A DNA stretch of 64,000 nucleotides from Microbulbifer sp. GL-2 (GCF_007183175.1 NZ_AP019807.1:558001-622000); one strand, 5' to 3'; positions 24,054-31,799 are shown, counted from the first letter of the stretch. The notes: generated by a model not told the origin, from the letters alone. Program-made: numbers and translations.

Positions 24054-24306
24054 CGGAGAACAAAAATATACCCCTCCGAGACTGCAGCCCGCATGGCTAT
24101 TAGGTTTTGATTCAATTTCGGAGAGCACGGGGACATATCGCCTCACGCGCACGAAAAAAATTTAAGAGCCGAAAAATCCCCGAAGAGAATACACGCACAT
24201 GTGCGCACGCGTGCGCGCGCGAAAAGGCCCCGTGCTCTCCGAAAATCGCGCAAAGTAAGACGTGGCGCGGGCTGTAGTCTCGGAGGGGGTATTGGTTACC
24301 TCTCCG
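24054..24306. repeat. 253-bp quasi-palindrome with Z-DNA-like core, possible origin or control site
   Basis: Three pairs of inverted arms share one centre near 24180: CGGAGA/TCTCCG (24054-24059 and 24301-24306), a 22-bp arm (24071-24092 and 24267-24288, one mismatch) and a perfect 17-bp arm (24116-24132 and 24228-24244). The centre carries an A-rich segment and 31 bases of strict purine-pyrimidine alternation (24191-24221). Outside the arms, CGGA-type motifs recur about every 10 bp (24032-24060 and 24302-24330). It fills the gene-free gap (24002-24332) between the late regulator and the helicase. No coding content is credible. Confidence 0.85.
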
Positions 24307-24332
24307 AAAGCCCTCTGAAAGACTCCGAGGAA

Positions 24333-26087
24333 TCATTGCTGCACCTCAGTAAATGCACCAATACTCTCCCGAAAATGACGTACACACCCCGACAACCATT
24401 CATGCTGAGTTTTCCCAGCTGGCAAATCGCGGACAAAGAAAAACGTGCCTGTCACACTTTTCTTTGCTGGTTTCCCGAAACCACCAGGAGAATCATAATA
24501 ACGATTAGGTTTTCGATCTAATGTGCGAGCTGCATTCTGCAAGAACTTATCTCGCCTAAGTGGCGAACCTGCATAAGACTCCTTACACCACTGCACATAA
24601 GCGTAAAAGAGGTCATTGGTTAGACAAGTGCAATAAGGCGCGTCAAGCTCATCAGCTTGCCATTCTTTCAGAAAACGCTCCCAACTGGGAAGCCCAAAAT
24701 CAATCAAACTCTGTTTCGCAGCAGTAATGGGCGGCTCAGTATGAGTAGTAAAATCCTTTAGATCGACCTGCAGCAACCAGGCATAGAAAGCTTCAGCACC
24801 GCCATTTTCCAACTCATATAGAACCGCGTTTTTTATTTTCTCAGAGAGCTTCTTTTCTGGCCATACCACCATGAAACGCCGGTCTGAGGCTTCCACCGGG
24901 AATGGTAAAATTTCATTCGACAGGAAGACAGCATTCATATAATTTGCCTCTTCCCAGCCGCTCACAAACTTCTTCTCAATCCTCACCGTTCTACCGGTGA
25001 TCATTTGTTTTAGTGCACCCTGATGTGAGTATTTATTGGAGCGTGAAAATATTTCCTCAAATACCCCATAAAGTAGGTTAGACATCCAGTCTGTATACTG
25101 CCCCTCCATTTGCTGCTGGCCGAGAGTCTGCGAATACTCTCCATATACAGCCCGCATCACTTCATCAAATAGCAAAGACTTGCCTGATCCATGTACCGAG
25201 CTGTGCATTAATATCGCAGAGCCCATTTTAGAGCCCATATGCTGCAGCGGATATGCAAGCCAGCGAATCATCCACTCAAAAATATCATTATCTTCATTGG
25301 TCAACTGCCACAATAGATGCCGGATATTCTGGCACTTATCGTCATCACGCCTAGGCTTAAGCGGAAGCCCTCTGAACATATTTATATGCGTATCTGGATC
25401 AACTCTTCGTGAAGGATCAAAAACCAGATTTTCTTTATCTACCTTGCGCCGATTCTGATGGCGATACCAAATATCATAAGAGTCCGGGTAGGCATGGCGG
25501 ATATCCTGCAAGCGCACAATATCTCTGCGGCGCGCATCCCAGGCAGTATCACTGACCTCCAAGTAGGTGAAACGATCCAGCATTTCACCCACTCCCCCCT
25601 CCCCCTTTGTGGCGGCCTGGCGCGCAGATATAAACCGTCGTACATCCAGCTCAAGCACCTTGCGTTTATCGCCAGCATCCATGAATTGCTTATATATCTC
25701 TGTGCCTACCTCAGCTTTAAATGCAGCAGATTTCATTTCCTTGTGCTGGTGCTCATCCCATACTTTGGTAGTGCCTGAAATCAAAGCGAAGCGCTTTTTC
25801 GCATCCTCCAGAGTAATTTCGCGCGCCTCTGCCGTTATAGAGGGTACGGGAGAATCTATAGACCCACTAACAGGTTCAGAATATTCAGGCGGTATTTCGT
25901 CAAACGGCGGTGCATCAGACTGCGTAGGGGATTCCGCAGGAGCCACAGCGGGCTCCTCAGAGGATGGGGGACGGGGGAAGAACACCACATTTTCCATAAA
26001 GACACCCCACTGCCGCCGCACCTCCTCCAATCCGTAACGACAGTGGATATCATTAAAATCAAATCCTTTTTTCTTGCCCTTACTCAC
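24333..26087 (-). CDS. Phage replicative helicase, SF3/D5-type (primase-associated)
   Basis: 584 residues from GTG 26087 (SKGKKKGFDFND follows), with GGAGGAGG just upstream; the start overlaps the primase stop (GTGA). The N-terminal ~90 residues are Pro/Ser-rich. The centre has a Walker A (SSVHGSGKSLLF), a Walker B-like VFEEI and the SF3 sensor region (NYMNAVFLSNE...ASDRRFMVVW). These features match virus-type D5/DUF5906 helicases paired with primases. The C-terminus has a winged-helix-like segment (FYAYVQWCKESYAG...LRRDKFLQ). It opens the duplex for phage replication. Confidence 0.9.
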   Translation of the reverse strand: MSKGKKKGFDFNDIHCRYGLEEVRRQWGVFMENVVFFPRPPSSEEPAVAPAESPTQSDAPPFDEIPPEYSEPVSGSIDSPVPSITAEAREITLEDAKKRFALISGTTKVWDEHQHKEMKSAAFKAEVGTEIYKQFMDAGDKRKVLELDVRRFISARQAATKGEGGVGEMLDRFTYLEVSDTAWDARRRDIVRLQDIRHAYPDSYDIWYRHQNRRKVDKENLVFDPSRRVDPDTHINMFRGLPLKPRRDDDKCQNIRHLLWQLTNEDNDIFEWMIRWLAYPLQHMGSKMGSAILMHSSVHGSGKSLLFDEVMRAVYGEYSQTLGQQQMEGQYTDWMSNLLYGVFEEIFSRSNKYSHQGALKQMITGRTVRIEKKFVSGWEEANYMNAVFLSNEILPFPVEASDRRFMVVWPEKKLSEKIKNAVLYELENGGAEAFYAWLLQVDLKDFTTHTEPPITAAKQSLIDFGLPSWERFLKEWQADELDAPYCTCLTNDLFYAYVQWCKESYAGSPLRRDKFLQNAARTLDRKPNRYYDSPGGFGKPAKKSVTGTFFFVRDLPAGKTQHEWLSGCVRHFRESIGAFTEVQQ

Positions 26088-27121
26088 GCGGCCTCCTCCA
26101 TTTCTTCCTTCAGAGAGGGAACCCAAACAGCAGCATCACCCACAGCTCTTGCAGCTGCATTCGCCTTCACCACACCATCATTTATATCTAAGTGCAGATC
26201 ATTATCAGCAGCGAATACCATATTCTGATCAGGGAAGCGCTCGCGGACTAACAGAGCCACCGGCATCAAGTTGCCACAATCAAAACAGATTAATACCGGG
26301 CACTCCGTGGCCTCATGCGCGCTAGCACCGGTAGAGAACCCCTCAACCAATATCAATGGCTTGCGTGGGTCCATCTTCCCAAGGAGCACATACAGCCCAG
26401 ACTTACGCCCATTGCGCAGAAATAATTTTTTGCCGGTTGGCGTGATAACTTGTAGATTCCAAATCACACCATCTACATCAGTCATAGGAACCGCAAAATA
26501 CCCACTCTTGAAATAGTGGAATTTCGGACGCTCCTCTTTCGGCAACTTAAAGAACTCAGATATTTTTTCATGCTGCGCAATTCTCTCTAAATGATCTACC
26601 CGCTCAACTAGCAACAGTGCAGAACGAAAAAAACGAACCCCATGCGCACCAATTTTTTTTACCCCCAGGTATTTGCTGCGCCCTGCCGGTTTTAATTCTG
26701 ACCAGATTGCCTGCGCTTGCTGTTTTACAGCCTCATACCACGCAGCCACCTCAGCCTCCTCTTTGCGGATATCCTCGGCCCGCTGCTTTTCCCTAGCTGC
26801 TTTTTCCTTAGCCCATGCAGCCTTTTCTTCTGGCGTTAATTCTCGCCGCTCAAATTTATATCCGCCCTCCTTCGCCTTGGCGAACAGTGAGCCGATACCA
26901 ATACCACCGGCAGAACGCTTGAAACTTTTCCAGGTGCTTTTCGCCGCGCGCGGGCAATAGTTGTCAGCTTGCTGGCTCCATTCATCCCAGATATCAAATG
27001 CGGAATCACCAAACTCCGCTTTAATCGCCATACCCATCTCAACCCAGGTATCACGCACGGCATAATCGAGAACAAACGTGAGCGCACGGCGCACATCATC
27101 CATAGTGCACTGTTCGTACAT
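26084..27121 (-). CDS. Phage primase with PriCT-2-like and TOPRIM domains
   Basis: 345 residues from ATG 27121, with GGGGG 7 bases upstream. The N-terminal ~80 residues (DDVRRALTFVLDY, DTWVEMGMAIKAEFG, DIWDEWSQQ, STWKSFKRS) are a PriCT-2-like domain. A charged coiled coil follows (~95-145). The C-terminal TOPRIM domain shows the catalytic Glu in ILVEGFSTG and the acidic pair in VFAADNDLH. It makes RNA primers and works with the helicase encoded by the overlapping next gene. The leader carries nut-like hairpins. Confidence 0.9.
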   Translation of the reverse strand: MYEQCTMDDVRRALTFVLDYAVRDTWVEMGMAIKAEFGDSAFDIWDEWSQQADNYCPRAAKSTWKSFKRSAGGIGIGSLFAKAKEGGYKFERRELTPEEKAAWAKEKAAREKQRAEDIRKEEAEVAAWYEAVKQQAQAIWSELKPAGRSKYLGVKKIGAHGVRFFRSALLLVERVDHLERIAQHEKISEFFKLPKEERPKFHYFKSGYFAVPMTDVDGVIWNLQVITPTGKKLFLRNGRKSGLYVLLGKMDPRKPLILVEGFSTGASAHEATECPVLICFDCGNLMPVALLVRERFPDQNMVFAADNDLHLDINDGVVKANAAARAVGDAAVWVPSLKEEMEEAA

Positions 27122-27159
27122 AGAGAATTCCCCCTAATACAGAAGCGCCCAAGGCGCAG

Positions 27160-27215
27160 TGAAGAGCGCCGGTCTTTCCCGGCTGTCAGCAGTCTTTCCC
27201 GCTGTCTCTAAAGCG
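27160..27215 (-). promoter_or_regulatory. nut-like antitermination region: two boxB-like hairpins with boxA-like motifs
   Basis: On the minus strand two hairpins with five-pair stems and the same GAAAGA loop lie 4 bp apart: AGCGG-GAAAGA-CTGCT (27188-27203, one G-T pair) and GCCGG-GAAAGA-CCGGC (27168-27183). CGCTTTA (27209-27215) precedes them and CGCTCTTCA (27160-27168) follows; both resemble boxA. The position, between the Cro-like gene and the replication genes, is that of lambda nutR. Confidence 0.6.
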
Positions 27216-27392
27216 GGCCGGATTGGTATCCCTCACCGGCCCTTCCTGTGGGTATCCGTTAGAAACCTGTATAAATACCCATCTACCGCACCTGATTAAC
27301 GCCCCATCCCATAAACAACAAAATGGCAAGACAATAAAATGGGGAATTGAAAATGATCGTTATTCTGGTTTCTGAAACTAACCCGCACCCGC

Positions 27393-27662
27393 TCAGCTTG
27401 CCTGCTGAACTTCTGGCGTTCCTTGTTGATCAGCAAAAACGTAAAGCCCTGCAAGCTTCGGGCAAAGATCCTCAGCCCGAACCGCACCGCCTGTCAGTTG
27501 CTCAGCGCGCAGAGCCTCAACAGCCGGCACCTCAGTCTTTTTTCTCAGCCAATTGCTGATAGTGGGTTGCTCTACCCCCAAAGCCTTGGCCGCCTTCGCT
27601 TGCGACTTAAAGAAAGCCACCAAGTCTCGAACTGGGCCATATACCTCATTGGTATCGTCCAT
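27393..27662 (-). CDS. Cro/YdaS-like regulator
   Basis: 89 residues: an N-terminal helix-turn-helix (LVAFFKSQAKAAKALGVEQPTISNWLRKKTEVPAVEALRAEQLT) of the YdaS/Cro type, then a Gly/Gln tail. The motif A..LGV.QPTISNWL and the VP..A...E pattern are typical. The gene diverges from the CI-like repressor across a 164-bp control region with paired operators. It should block CI synthesis and favour lytic growth, being the first gene of the minus-strand early operon. Confidence 0.88.
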   Translation of the reverse strand: MDDTNEVYGPVRDLVAFFKSQAKAAKALGVEQPTISNWLRKKTEVPAVEALRAEQLTGGAVRAEDLCPKLAGLYVFADQQGTPEVQQAS

Positions 27663-27703
27663 AGGTGCTCACAAAATGCTGTTACAGGTAAGTTCTGAGC
27701 GAG

Positions 27704-27811
27704 AATATAAAAAACGTTATAGTCAGGTCAATAAGAAATTGTATTAGCCGGGACTATAAGGAAATTTATATTATTGAATTGAAGCCTATCAATCGTGGCG
27801 TATAACTAGTC
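27704..27811. promoter_or_regulatory. CI/Cro control region with divergent promoters and operators
   Basis: For cro (minus strand): TTGACC (27726-27731), 16-bp spacer, TATATT (27704-27709). For the repressor (plus strand): TTGAAG (27779-27784), 16-bp spacer, TATAAC (27801-27806), start expected 15-20 bases before the GTG. Operator candidates are TTATAGTC (27717-27724) and its inverted copy GACTATAA (27752-27759), the first inside the cro promoter; a third, weaker, motif TATAACTAGTC starts at 27801. Confidence 0.65.
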
Positions 27812-27826
27812 TCAAAGAGGGAAACC

Positions 27827-28447
27827 GTGACCGACTCAATACAAAGTCGATTAAAACTCGCTAGAAAAGCTGCCAAGCTCAGTCAAACTGAGGTTGCCGA
27901 GGCCGCCGGGATTACTCAGCCGGCCTATAGCCAGCTAGAGAGCGGCAGAACTCGCAAAGGCACCTCACTCATCCCCATCGCCCGCGCCCTGGGAGTTGAC
28001 GCGCATTGGCTTACCAGCGGTCGAGGAAAAATGCATGGTGAAAGCATTGAAGATATTCGCCTCCGCAATCTCCAATTGGAGATTGATATTCACGGAGAAG
28101 AATTGATTAGCCAAAGACTTGAGAGTGTCATCCCTGGCGGTCTTCAGAAAGTACTAGATGGGAATATCTCGATAACGAACCGTTTAGCTCGACGGATAGA
28201 GCCCCCACTTCAGCATCCACAAGGCTGGCTTGACTATCCCCACGATGAAATTGCTGATGCCATAGACCTTGATAATGAACACTTAGGGGATTTTGAAGAA
28301 AGTGACGAAGCCCTAGAGAAGCCACTGCAGAAAGATTTCATAGAGCTGGTAAAGCTAATCAAAGAAAAAATCCAAGATGGCTCACTTGATCATGACCTTG
28401 CAGAGCACCTGAAGCAAAACATCCGAATCATGACCAGAAAAAAATAG
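27827..28447 (+). CDS. CI-like repressor without S24 peptidase domain
   Basis: 206 residues from GTG 27827 with GAGGG 5 bases upstream. An N-terminal XRE helix-turn-helix (residues ~7-62: RLKLARKAAKLSQTEVAEAA, GITQPAYSQLESGRTRKGT) is followed by a middle segment with ISITNRLARRIEPPLQHPQGWLDYP, found in short phage regulators, and a helical acidic C-terminus. The LexA/CI-type Ser-Lys autoproteolysis domain is absent, so SOS cleavage is unlikely and an antirepressor may be needed for induction. It diverges from cro and would keep the prophage silent. Confidence 0.88.
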   Translation: MTDSIQSRLKLARKAAKLSQTEVAEAAGITQPAYSQLESGRTRKGTSLIPIARALGVDAHWLTSGRGKMHGESIEDIRLRNLQLEIDIHGEELISQRLESVIPGGLQKVLDGNISITNRLARRIEPPLQHPQGWLDYPHDEIADAIDLDNEHLGDFEESDEALEKPLQKDFIELVKLIKEKIQDGSLDHDLAEHLKQNIRIMTRKK

Positions 28448-28585
28448 CCATCATTGACCCAATCCAAATAGCTAGGATCTCGTCAAACAACTTCTAACTC
28501 GTATTTCCCACCTCACAACCCCCACCCTCTTCAATGTCTCCCAGGATGCAACGGCATCCTACACGCCAAATTATAAAATTCTTTA

Positions 28586-28614
28586 TTGACCTGAATTATT
28601 ACATTCCTTATATT
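28586..28614 (+). promoter_or_regulatory. Sigma-70 promoter of the plus-strand accessory operon
   Basis: TTGACC, a 17-bp spacer and TATATT stand about 30 bases before the ATG at 28645. A perfect seven-pair dyad (AGGATGC-AACG-GCATCCT, 28543-28560) lies 25 bp upstream and could be an operator or the repressor gene's terminator. Confidence 0.75.
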
Positions 28615-28644
28615 TTGAGCATCAACCAAGGACAGGGCGCTCAA

Positions 28645-28983
28645 ATGCACACCACCGCCAACCTCAGATCACTGGCCCCACGCCAGGCCGAAGCGCTGAC
28701 GCACCGCGCCAGAGGGCTATCCAATCGCGAAACCGCCCAGGCCATGCGGTGCTCTGTGGCCAACGTCACCAATTTGCTGGCTGAGTGCTTCTACAAGCTG
28801 CACGCCCGCAACAGCACAGACGCAGTGGCTAAAGCGGTAAAACACGGATTAATTCAATTCGCCCTGATCGCCTCAGTTCTTAACGGCATTGGTTCAGATG
28901 CACAGGAACAACTGCGTACCCGCATCCAACGCCGCCCCACAGTTCGAACTATTCGCATCCGCAACCGGGAGAACTTCGCATGA
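28645..28983 (+). CDS. LuxR-type HTH regulator, phage-encoded
   Basis: 112 residues from ATG 28645 (MHTTANLRSLAPRQAEAL), chosen because AAGGA lies upstream and a good promoter sits just ahead. The core LAPRQAEALTHRARGLSNRETAQAMRCSVANVTNLLAECFYKLHARNSTDAVAKAV is a GerE/LuxR-C helix-turn-helix. There is no sensor or receiver domain. A basic tail (RTRIQRRPTVRTIRIRNRE) follows. It is first in the operon and probably regulates it or a host function. The next gene overlaps in ATGA form. Confidence 0.83.
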   Translation: MHTTANLRSLAPRQAEALTHRARGLSNRETAQAMRCSVANVTNLLAECFYKLHARNSTDAVAKAVKHGLIQFALIASVLNGIGSDAQEQLRTRIQRRPTVRTIRIRNRENFA

Positions 28984-29171
28984 GCGCCATCGTGTTTGTA
29001 CATCCAACTGCCATGAGTAAAAGCAATATCGACCACCTCAAGCGTCGTATTGCATTGATCGACTGTGGCAACCAGAAATCTCAGCGCATCCGCTTGGTAC
29101 AGCCAAAACCTACTTTTGCACGGCCAGTAAATACCAACGACTGGCCACCCTTTGGAGGTGACGCCGCATGA
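28980..29171 (+). CDS. Small hypothetical phage protein
   Basis: 63 residues, ATG overlapping the upstream stop. Basic (DHLKRRIALIDCGNQKSQRIRLVQ) with a C-terminal TNDWPPFGGDAA. No recognised family; small proteins of this kind are common in phage early operons. GGAGGTGACGCC near its end supplies the ribosome-binding site of the following gene, whose ATG overlaps its stop. Confidence 0.62.
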   Translation: MSAIVFVHPTAMSKSNIDHLKRRIALIDCGNQKSQRIRLVQPKPTFARPVNTNDWPPFGGDAA

Positions 29172-29470
29172 ACCAGATCAACCACGCCCACAGCGTGGAA
29201 ACCCTGCTCACCGTCGCCAACGGATATTCCGGTGCCAGCAAAGCTGCCGCATTGGTTTTACTTTCCGCCTGGAATAGCAACGATTTTTCGCTCCCTATTG
29301 CGGAACTCTCATTGCTCGACGGCGACAACTTCTGGCACGCCATCAACGTTATCAACCTGCGCTACCACGGCAAATCACCACAAAACGTAATTGAGGATGG
29401 TGACAAAAAATTCCAAAGCCTCTACTGCGAATGGAAACACCTGGAAACTCAGAGGAAGAAAGCCGCATGA
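29168..29470 (+). CDS. Small helical phage protein, possibly DUF7673-like
   Basis: 100 residues, ATG overlapping the previous stop and preceded by GGAGG. All-helical: VETLLTVANGYSGASKAAALVLLSAWNSNDFSLPIAELSLLDGDNFWHAINVINLR. The pattern of a short N-terminal helix, a SAWN segment and a Leu/Asp turn recalls the DUF7673 proteins of tailed phages, but I cannot confirm it. Function unknown. The next gene overlaps by 4 bases. Confidence 0.62.
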   Translation: MNQINHAHSVETLLTVANGYSGASKAAALVLLSAWNSNDFSLPIAELSLLDGDNFWHAINVINLRYHGKSPQNVIEDGDKKFQSLYCEWKHLETQRKKAA

Positions 29471-29775
29471 GCACAAAAGAATTTTCACCACCGGATTACA
29501 GCGCCCCTGCCTTCCTGGAAAAGGGCGTCCAACACATGCGCGACCGTGCCGAGCAACGCGACAGCGAGGACGGCGAGCGCTCCATGGTCAAAACCGTAAA
29601 CGCATTTAATGCCCTGTACGGACACTGCCTCACCGAAGAGCAAGGCTGGATGTTTATGGTGCTCCTCAAACAATCACGCGCAAGCTGTGGCGTATTTGTG
29701 GCAGACGATTATGAGGACGGCGCAGCTTATTTCGCCCTAGGCGGTGAAGCCGCCGCAAAAGCCAGGGCCCAGTAG
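29467..29775 (+). CDS. DUF6378-like phage protein
   Basis: 102 residues from ATG 29467 (MSTKEFSPPDYSAPAFLE), overlapping the previous stop by 4 bases; the longer frame upstream lacks a site. The core (RAEQRDSEDGERSMVKTVNAFNALYG, LTEEQGWMFMVLLKQSRASCG, DDYEDGAAYFALGGEAA) matches the DUF6378 pattern seen in many phages, recalling a MazG-like helical fold; biochemical role is unknown. Its stop overlaps the GTG start of the next gene. Confidence 0.75.
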   Translation: MSTKEFSPPDYSAPAFLEKGVQHMRDRAEQRDSEDGERSMVKTVNAFNALYGHCLTEEQGWMFMVLLKQSRASCGVFVADDYEDGAAYFALGGEAAAKARAQ

Positions 29776-30221
29776 TGAGCGAGTTCTCGCGAATCTTAGA
29801 CCTCTACGAGGAACTAAGCAGCAAATTGAAACTGCTGGAAAGTGAAAGAGAGGGTATGTGCGAGCAGATCGCCACGCTTTCCGAAAGTATTCAAGGCCAA
29901 TCTCCAGAACAGAAAAATAATTCAGGAGGCAATATGAAAAAAGAAAAGCTACTCACCATTACCCAAGCTGCCCGAGCAGTAAAAATAGGCAGAAACAATC
30001 TTCTGAAAGTAATGCGTGAAAATGGTTTATTGCACGAGAGTGAACCTATGCGCAATTCGCCAACGAAATATGCTGTCAGGCAAAGACTTTTAGTTCCCAA
30101 AACCTCTGAATTCAACAGGGGGCCTGTGACAGCACAGTACATTACCGCACTGGTAACGGCCAAAGGCATAGTTTGGATTCGCGATCTTATTGAAAAGCCA
30201 ACTATCCCTCAAGCCAGCTAA
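29775..30221 (+). CDS. KilAC-like antirepressor-type protein with coiled-coil N-terminus
   Basis: 148 residues from GTG 29775. The first ~50 residues are a coiled coil (EELSSKLKLLESEREGMCEQI); the rest matches the KilAC domain (LLTITQAARAVKIGRNNLLKVMRENGLLH, then AQYITALVTAKGIVWIRDLIEK). An internal ATG at 29934 has an ideal AGGAGG 5 bases upstream, whereas the GTG has a weak site, so a 95-residue KilAC-only protein is probably also, or mainly, made. KilAC modules bind DNA and occur in antirepressors. The transcript also carries xis and int. Confidence 0.78.
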   Translation: MSEFSRILDLYEELSSKLKLLESEREGMCEQIATLSESIQGQSPEQKNNSGGNMKKEKLLTITQAARAVKIGRNNLLKVMRENGLLHESEPMRNSPTKYAVRQRLLVPKTSEFNRGPVTAQYITALVTAKGIVWIRDLIEKPTIPQAS

Positions 30222-30252
30222 AAACCAATAAACATACACAAAGGATTGAAAA

Positions 30253-30936
30253 ATGGAACTACAGAAACTCGTCACTGAAAGTCTTGGCAAGTACATCGAC
30301 AGCGGAAAACTGGAAAAGTCTATCGACTCAAAAGTTGAATCAACGATTGTTGGAATTCTAGACTCAGTACTCCGCGAATACAGTGATTTTGGAAAATCCC
30401 TCAAAAAAGCTATTGAAGATAAAATCTCTATCTGCACAAATCAAATAACCCTGCCCGAGTACAACAAATATATTACCGACATGATCGGTGAGCTGTACAT
30501 CAAAGCTCTACATGATCAAGCAGGCGCGCATTTAAAACCACTACTTGATAAGGCTCTAAAACCTGTTCCATCCGTAATGACATCTAAAGAGTTCTTAGAA
30601 CTTATTAAAGAGGAATGGCAAGAACAGCATCTTCGCAATGAGCATAAAGAAATAATACTGGAGTGGAAGCGTTCCGAAGATTTTATAGATGTGAAAATCC
30701 TCCACGGTGAATATTCATTCAATAATGTCGAGATTTCACTTTATAAGGACCGCAATGAAGAGCATCACTATATCTCGATTCTCCGAGAGGATGGCAAAAA
30801 CTTTAGAAGAGGAGTACAGGCGCACACAGCTAATTACGGGCTTCCCGGTGAACTATTCAAGCTATACGCCCGACGAACGTTGATAACCGGTATAGATGAA
30901 GTCTACGGCGATTCAATTTACCTCGATTACGATTAA
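30253..30936 (+). CDS. Hypothetical AT-rich phage protein
   Basis: 227 residues with AAAGGA 8 bases before the ATG. The N-terminal half is helical and charged (KLEKSIDSKVESTIVGILDSVLREYSD, SLKKAIEDKIS), and the C-terminal half has a beta pattern (KEIILEWKRSEDFIDVKILHGEYSFNNVEISLYKDRN). No membrane segment. Family unknown. Base composition is more AT-rich than neighbouring early genes, hinting at separate acquisition. It has its own ribosome-binding site and a 31-bp gap before it. Confidence 0.72.
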   Translation: MELQKLVTESLGKYIDSGKLEKSIDSKVESTIVGILDSVLREYSDFGKSLKKAIEDKISICTNQITLPEYNKYITDMIGELYIKALHDQAGAHLKPLLDKALKPVPSVMTSKEFLELIKEEWQEQHLRNEHKEIILEWKRSEDFIDVKILHGEYSFNNVEISLYKDRNEEHHYISILREDGKNFRRGVQAHTANYGLPGELFKLYARRTLITGIDEVYGDSIYLDYD

Positions 30937-31026
30937 AAACCTTTACCCGCGCTCCAGGCGCATCAGTCAGCTGTAACCGTTAGGGCTGCCGGTACGGAGC
31001 CCAATTTTAATTAATTGGAGAACCTC

Positions 31027-31293
31027 ATGGATAGATACGCACTATTCACCGGCACCTACAACTTAATGATGGGTGGCATTAAAGATTTTAAACGCTCTTA
31101 CGCTACCGTAGAGAAAGCCTACGAAGAGGTAGAGCGTATTGCCAAAAATGACCCCTTCACAAAGTGGGCGCAGATCTTCGACAAGAAAACCGATACAGCA
31201 AAAATTTATCGAATCAAAGATAAAAAAATCACCGAGGACAAACCCACAGATTGCCCTCACTCAAAAGCGACCGAAGCATCGCAAGTCACCTAA
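31027..31293 (+). CDS. Small hypothetical phage protein
   Basis: 88 residues from ATG 31027, with GGAG 6 bases upstream; an upstream in-frame start is less likely. It starts MDRYALFTGTYNLMMGGIKD and has a conserved-looking middle (YATVEKAYEEVERIAKNDPFTKWAQIFDKKTDTAKIY) and a Cys-containing tail. Soluble, unknown. It is followed immediately by the duplicated hairpin element. Confidence 0.66.
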   Translation: MDRYALFTGTYNLMMGGIKDFKRSYATVEKAYEEVERIAKNDPFTKWAQIFDKKTDTAKIYRIKDKKITEDKPTDCPHSKATEASQVT

Positions 31294-31508
31294 CCCTAAA
31301 TAAAAACCAGCTTTCTAAGCCCGCCCAGTGCGGGCTAAGTGGGTGCAGGGCTAGGCCCAATTAATTAACCAATTATTACACCCAACCGAGGACAAAACAA
31401 AATGATAGCGCAGGGGTAACACCCCTAGAGTTGAACTGAGCAAGTGAATTAACACATTCGCGAACCCTAAATAACTCCATAAGCCCGCCTCGCGCGGGCT
31501 AAGTGGGT
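31294..31508 (+). repeat. Duplicated hairpin element (two copies)
   Basis: Two ~45-50-bp direct repeats: CCCTAAATAA, a variable stretch, then a seven-pair hairpin AGCCCGC/GCGGGCT followed by AAGTGGGT. Copy 1 spans 31294-31344, copy 2 spans 31465-31508. The loops differ (CCAGT, CTCGC) but the stems are identical, so the structure is conserved. T-runs are missing, so they are not classical terminators. The 240-bp gap (31294-31541) holds no credible gene. Confidence 0.75.
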
Positions 31509-31541
31509 AGAGGTAATTAATAAAAGAATTCGGTGAAGAGC

Positions 31542-31799
31542 ATGACAAATTTTATATCTGGAGTAACTCGCCATATATGCATTGATATCCAAGGCGCGCT
31601 AAGGAAATCCGATAGGTGGCTAGATGGGATTTTGCAGGATGCAGAAAGCGGAAGAGAAATGTCTCCAAATGAGGTACGGCATTTTCTCCGCAAACAGCAG
31701 GAGAAAGGACTTAGCTTCTTTAGCGGTTGCGACAACATGGACTCCTCTGGACGCTGCGCAGGACATCCACTAGAGGAAGATAGCAGTGGCCAAGCGTAA
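31542..31799 (+). CDS. Small phage protein with Cys cluster
   Basis: 85 residues from ATG 31542 (MTNFISGVTRHICIDIQGAL), with GGTGAAG upstream. The C-terminal half has FFSGCDNMDSSGRCAGHPLEED: two Cys, an Asp-rich loop and a GH, as in small zinc- or disulphide-stabilised phage proteins. An N-terminal helix carries RKSDRWLDGILQDAESG. Function unknown. The next gene's GTG lies inside its 3' end. Confidence 0.63.
   Translation: MTNFISGVTRHICIDIQGALRKSDRWLDGILQDAESGREMSPNEVRHFLRKQQEKGLSFFSGCDNMDSSGRCAGHPLEEDSSGQA

Noticed and set aside
24112..24336. 74-codon minus-strand frame between the late regulator and the helicase
   Set aside because: It runs through the quasi-palindrome and the alternating purine-pyrimidine tract, has no ribosome-binding site and an odd Arg/His/Cys-rich composition. 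I treat the region as non-coding.
27296..27487. 63-codon minus-strand frame overlapping the Cro-like gene
   Set aside because: It is out of frame with cro, overlaps its 3' end and has no site. No protein-like features.
31294..31541. CRISPR-like array suggested by the repeated hairpins
   Set aside because: Only two copies, 170 bp apart, with no regular spacers or cas genes.
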